Below the pieces are notes generated by a model that was not told the origin of the DNA, did not search any database, and worked only from the letters and a program-made list of their open reading frames with translations. Both the position numbers and the translations under genes were made by a program. Source: Mucilaginibacter sp. (GTDB lineage Bacteria; Bacteroidota; Bacteroidia; Sphingobacteriales; Sphingobacteriaceae). From it: 64,000 nucleotides of DNA. The stretch is from the NCBI RefSeq assembly GCF_025359345.1, contig NZ_JANYGQ010000033.1:264224-328223 (forward strand), in the 5' to 3' direction. This document shows positions 60,953 through 64,000 of the stretch, one piece after another; positions within the stretch are counted from its first letter, which is position 1, and each line of letters starts with the position of its first letter.

Positions 60953-61089
60953 ATTAGCTTTTAATACTAAGCCATTTGTTGCCATTTGCTGATGCAATTC
61001 TTTGCGTCTTATTACATTTCGTTTTCACGTAAGCATAGTAAGTCTCAATTTTTTACACTTTTATCGCCGTAATAAATACTAAATCTTAA

Positions 61090-61476
61090 ATGGATCCCCA
61101 CGTTTTTCACACTCCCAACGCCCCCCGTCCTAATGCATTTGTGCCCCAGGCAGTAATTGCCGGCAATTTTGTTTTTGTATCAGGCACCACAGGAGTTGAT
61201 ATAAATACCGGTAAACTTGCCGAGGGTGGTTACGAGGCACAAATTAACCAGGCATATAGAAATATTAAAACTATTTTGGAGGATGCAGGCGGCTCGATGG
61301 ACAAAGTGGTGAAGATAACTGCGTTTATGGTTGCAGGGGCTGATCCGGACTTTTCCATCAGCAACAGGGCTTATGCCAGTTTTTTTCCCAATGTAACACC
61401 TGCCAGAAGTGCGCCGCAGGTGATGCCATTTCCGGGCGGCATCCTGGTTTCGATAGAGTGTATTGCCGTAATTTAG
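61090..61476 (+). CDS. RidA family enamine/imine deaminase
   Basis: A 128-residue Rid protein. The signature includes VFVSGTTGVDINTGKL near residue 32 and the C-terminal ARSAPQVMPFPGGILVSIECIAV. The conserved Arg (in PARSAPQV) and Glu (in IECIAV) that position the imine are present. Members remove reactive enamine or imine products such as 2-aminoacrylate. The exact subfamily is not certain. It is cytoplasmic and monocistronic. Confidence 0.9.
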   Translation: MDPHVFHTPNAPRPNAFVPQAVIAGNFVFVSGTTGVDINTGKLAEGGYEAQINQAYRNIKTILEDAGGSMDKVVKITAFMVAGADPDFSISNRAYASFFPNVTPARSAPQVMPFPGGILVSIECIAVI

Positions 61477-61513
61477 TCCAAGCCTTATTAATTACAGTTA
61501 GGCCCACCCAAGT

Positions 61514-62125
61514 ATGAAAATCTATTGTTTGTCACTATTAGCAATTATCGGATTATTTTTATCAGGTCAAAAAGAACATGCTGTGCGATACCGCCTGCCA
61601 CAAACGGATTCAATTCTTGCAAAGAAAAAGAGCAATAAGGAGGCTATTGACCAATATATTAGTAAGTATACTAAATCTGTAATAATACTTGTAAAAGTTC
61701 CGGGAAAGGAAAATTTAGTCCCTGTTAAAAATGAAAATTGGCCCGACGAGGTAGAATATACTTATAATATTTATAAAAACCCAGCAGGGAAAATAATCTT
61801 TATCGCACAAATTCCTTTTAGTGAAAGCGGCGATTGGGATATTGAATATAAACATTATTTTGACGAACAGGGCCTTACTTTTGCATTCAGTAAAGAGGAG
61901 TCGGTGTTTGACGAGAATGTTAAAGGCGGTGTTGTGAGGGAAATCCTTTTGAATTATTATGATGAGACTTTTAAGAATATTAGACAAATAAATAGGCTTA
62001 CTGACAAAGACTATAAGGCAATCAAGAAACGTAAAAACGGTTACGATTTTCGCGAATACAAATATAGTATTTTTAAAAACTTAAGCAGTTGCCTCAACGG
62101 CTATTGGATTAGACACCTGAATTAG
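61514..62125 (+). CDS. secreted protein of unknown function
   Basis: A 203-residue protein with a signal peptide (MKIYCLSLLAIIGLFLSG). The mature part is rich in Lys, Tyr and Ile, with alternating short strands and a lysine-rich helix near the end (LTDKDYKAIKKRKNGYDF). No family was recognised. It is AT-rich relative to its neighbours, so it may be a recent acquisition. A 37-base gap separates it from the RidA gene. Confidence 0.55.
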   Translation: MKIYCLSLLAIIGLFLSGQKEHAVRYRLPQTDSILAKKKSNKEAIDQYISKYTKSVIILVKVPGKENLVPVKNENWPDEVEYTYNIYKNPAGKIIFIAQIPFSESGDWDIEYKHYFDEQGLTFAFSKEESVFDENVKGGVVREILLNYYDETFKNIRQINRLTDKDYKAIKKRKNGYDFREYKYSIFKNLSSCLNGYWIRHLN

Positions 62126-62131
62126 TCAATC

Positions 62132-62218
62132 CTAAATTTGCAAAGAACTTAATATCCGCAGCACCTTCAGAAAATAGTTATTGATACCGTTCGGCAACAC
62201 CTTGGCCAACTGTAAGCC
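62132..62218 (-). pseudogene. detached copy of the RsmF-like gene's 3' end
   Basis: On the minus strand the frame reads GLQLAKVLPNGINNYFLKVL, then RIL, then a TAG, matching ALGWAKLLPNRINNYFPKEL and RIL at the end of the methyltransferase gene just upstream. It has no start and many substitutions. It is a worn second tail, left by a partial duplication or by replacement of the original gene end. Confidence 0.75.
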
Positions 62219-62269
62219 AGTTCCTAAAAGTATTAATTGTATGAAGTCATGTGCTAATAAACTCCCTCT

Positions 62270-63649
62270 TCAGGGGGCCGGGGGGATAGCCAATATCCTC
62301 AACTCCTTCGGAAAATAATTATTAATCCTGTTCGGCAATAGCTTAGCCCACCCCAAAGCCTGTCCTTCAAAATTCATCAAGCTCCAGCCTTTGTCGGTAA
62401 TATTTATGTCGATGTTGTCCCGGCGCAGGTATTGGATGGCCTGGTTAAGGTTTAATTCAGTTTGCAACACCCTATCCTTATTAATATATAGGCTCAATGC
62501 CAACTCATGGTCGGGTATCAGATCATTGCCCATTAGTTTACCAATCCGGACGCCCGACTTCTTTATATATAGGTGTCGTTGCAAAGTGTCCAGGCTTTCT
62601 TTGTGCTCGCGGCTTATCGCCAGCCAGTCGTCGTTCACCTTATTATAATAAAAGGCGTCGGGCTCAATAATGTATTTCTTTATCAACTCAATTTCCTGTA
62701 GGGCCAGCTTCTGGTGCCCCCTGGTTTTAACCATTGGCATTTCATCAGTTTGTTCCTTCTTTTTTAAGCATGCTGCGAACAAGCCTTCACCCTCAACCCT
62801 GCCAGGATAGAAGCGGTAGCCCCAGGCCTTATGCTCCGGCGACTGCGTTTCAACAATTCCCCACTCCTTATATATAGGTATGCGGATGCTCTCCATGTTG
62901 TATTCCCTGCACAGCCAATCCACAATTTCCTCGTTCTCCTGGTGCGAGTAGGAGCAGGTACTATATATAAGGTGTCCTTCCTCCTTTAATGCAGGGTAAA
63001 CATCGGCCAGTATACGCTCCTGCCGCTGGTGGCAAAGGTTCACGTTTGCGTCGCTCCATTCGTTCATGGCAGCAGGGTCTTTACGGAACATGCCCGAGCC
63101 CGAACATGGCGCATCAACCAGTATGGTATCAAAAAAACCGCTAAGCCGGGTAAAGTCGCGTGGGTCGTTATTGGTAACAATGGTGTTGGCGGTGCCCCAG
63201 CGGTTAAGGTTATCGCATAAAACAGGCACGCGCGTTTTTATTATTTCGTTTGATACCAGCAGGTCGGTGCTTTTTATGGCCGAGTTTAACAACGTGCTTT
63301 TACCGCCGGGGGCAGCACAAAGGTCAAGCACCTTTTGCGTCTCGTCATTATTTTGGTTGATGTGTTTATATATATGGTCGATAAACATGGATGACGCTTC
63401 CTGTACATAATAGCACCCGGCATGAAAAAGCGGGTCGAAAGTAAAGGACGGGCGCGCATCTAAATAGTACCCTTCGGCACACCATGGCACTTGCAGGCCG
63501 GTTTTTACTGCCGATTTTTTAAAAGGATTGAGGCGGATAGATGTTGGCGCTGCAATATTTTCGTGGGTATCCACGAAGTTTTCGCGCTCAAAACCCGGTT
63601 CGTTATTTAAAGAAGCAAGAAAATTTTCAGGAAAAATATATTCACTCAT
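62270..63649 (-). CDS. rRNA cytosine-C5 methyltransferase, RsmF/NOP2 type
   Basis: A 459-residue RsmB/NOP-family enzyme. SAM motif I is LDLCAAPGGKSTLL near residue 108. The two catalytic cysteines lie in VDAPCSGSGMF near residue 177 and STCSYSHQENE near residue 230. The C-terminal RsmF-type domain follows, with MGNDLIP and the LGWAKLLPNRINNYFPKEL ending. It methylates rRNA (C1407-type site by homology, inference). The last five residues and stop (IPPAP) are encoded by a G/C-run repeat, CCCCCCGGCCCCCTGAAG, and a detached second tail lies downstream. Confidence 0.9.
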   Translation of the reverse strand: MSEYIFPENFLASLNNEPGFERENFVDTHENIAAPTSIRLNPFKKSAVKTGLQVPWCAEGYYLDARPSFTFDPLFHAGCYYVQEASSMFIDHIYKHINQNNDETQKVLDLCAAPGGKSTLLNSAIKSTDLLVSNEIIKTRVPVLCDNLNRWGTANTIVTNNDPRDFTRLSGFFDTILVDAPCSGSGMFRKDPAAMNEWSDANVNLCHQRQERILADVYPALKEEGHLIYSTCSYSHQENEEIVDWLCREYNMESIRIPIYKEWGIVETQSPEHKAWGYRFYPGRVEGEGLFAACLKKKEQTDEMPMVKTRGHQKLALQEIELIKKYIIEPDAFYYNKVNDDWLAISREHKESLDTLQRHLYIKKSGVRIGKLMGNDLIPDHELALSLYINKDRVLQTELNLNQAIQYLRRDNIDINITDKGWSLMNFEGQALGWAKLLPNRINNYFPKELRILAIPPAP

Positions 63650-64000
63650 AGCTGTTTCAAAGATACAAATTAGCCAATAGCCATTGTTATAGCCTCAGTG
63701 TTAAAAATAGATGGATGAAATAGGTGGTAGTTTACAAGCAGTTACAACAATTGTTTTAACTAATGCAAAATTCTTTTTGCAGGATGCCAAAATCTGTGTA
63801 CATTTGTGACCGCTTTGGAAAAAGGCGTTGTTTTTTGAATGATTTGCGAAGATTAAAATAAACTGAAAAACAAGTAAAATAATACTTGACAGGAAATGAA
63901 AAAAGTTGCATCTTTGCAGCCCGCAAACGAGGAAGAGAAAAGAGGAGAATAAAAGCGGGAAACGGACTTTAGAAAATAAAAAAAAATAAAGTTTGCGAAT
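63650..64000 (+). promoter_or_regulatory. gene-free right edge with a strong promoter
   Basis: TTGACA at 63886-63891 is followed after 17 bases by CATCTTTG (63909-63916), one change from TAnnTTTG, a near-ideal promoter reading out of the window. The following leader is purine-rich and non-coding (GAGGAAGAGAAAAGAGG) and ends AAAGTTTGCGAAT at the window edge. It has the look of a stable-RNA (rRNA or tRNA) operon leader, but the gene itself is outside the window. No other gene lies in the 351 bases. Confidence 0.45.

Overview
The window looks like a chromosomal segment from the phylum Bacteroidota, most probably family Sphingobacteriaceae (Mucilaginibacter/Pedobacter-like). The reasons are -7 boxes of the TAnnTTTG type, few Shine-Dalgarno sequences, menaquinone genes of the futalosine route (mqnB, mqnD), an exosortase-linked polysaccharide locus, a zinc-ligand-poor DksA/TraR protein of the Bacteroidota kind, WG-repeat, SHOCT and DUF3606 proteins, and many palindromic intergenic repeats. 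The family-level placement is inference from gene content, not a search result.

Layout. (1) 9-14256: thirteen tightly packed plus-strand genes for a surface polysaccharide: five GT-B glycosyltransferases, three methyltransferases (one FkbM-type), a Wzy-like polymerase, a GT2-exosortase fusion, a WcaF-like acetyltransferase and two large GT-C-like membrane proteins. Several starts are TTG or GTG and overlap the previous stop codon. (2) 14331-17108, minus strand: obgE, adk, tRNA-Arg(ACG), a tiny GIY-YIG gene embedded between that tRNA and a broken 5' half of the same tRNA, then a peroxiredoxin. (3) 17243-33571: an FtsX/MacB permease, an ATP-dependent DNA ligase with its companion exonuclease, a C-terminal processing protease, a TPR-like secreted protein, an APC permease, a 1251-residue NtrY-like histidine kinase, fabD, folE and a QueD-like gene. 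(4) 33648-37160, plus strand: mqnB, mqnD, truB, ribF. (5) 37400-44072: two small unknown genes, a LysE-type exporter, and a gapless ileS-dksA-lspA operon. (6) 44.1-53.1 kb: an accessory, repeat-rich region with a SHOCT protein, an AT-rich AAA ATPase-TOPRIM (DUF4435-like) fusion that resembles OLD/PARIS defence proteins, a SUKH immunity-type gene and a remnant of a second one, two small genes including DUF3606, a WG-repeat protein and a DHFR-like gene. (7) 53.1-63.7 kb: an unknown secreted two-gene unit, an alpha/beta hydrolase, the B12-dependent ribonucleotide reductase, a thioredoxin-like protein, a RidA homologue, an unknown secreted protein and an RsmF-like rRNA methyltransferase. The right edge carries a strong promoter whose transcript leaves the window.

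The most unusual signals are these. First, a 274-bp GIY-YIG cassette sits exactly at the anticodon loop of a tRNA-Arg gene and appears to carry a replacement 5' half of the tRNA. The left-behind tRNA half has been invaded by a 23-copy tetranucleotide repeat. Second, palindromic repeats that lie between genes elsewhere in the window are also found in frame inside two neighbouring menaquinone genes (mqnB and mqnD), and probably in the C-terminal tails of two others. Third, there is a glycosyltransferase-exosortase fusion and a single-chain ATPase-TOPRIM candidate defence protein. Fourth, a repeated 5' flank is shared by a SUKH gene, its remnant and the WG-repeat gene.
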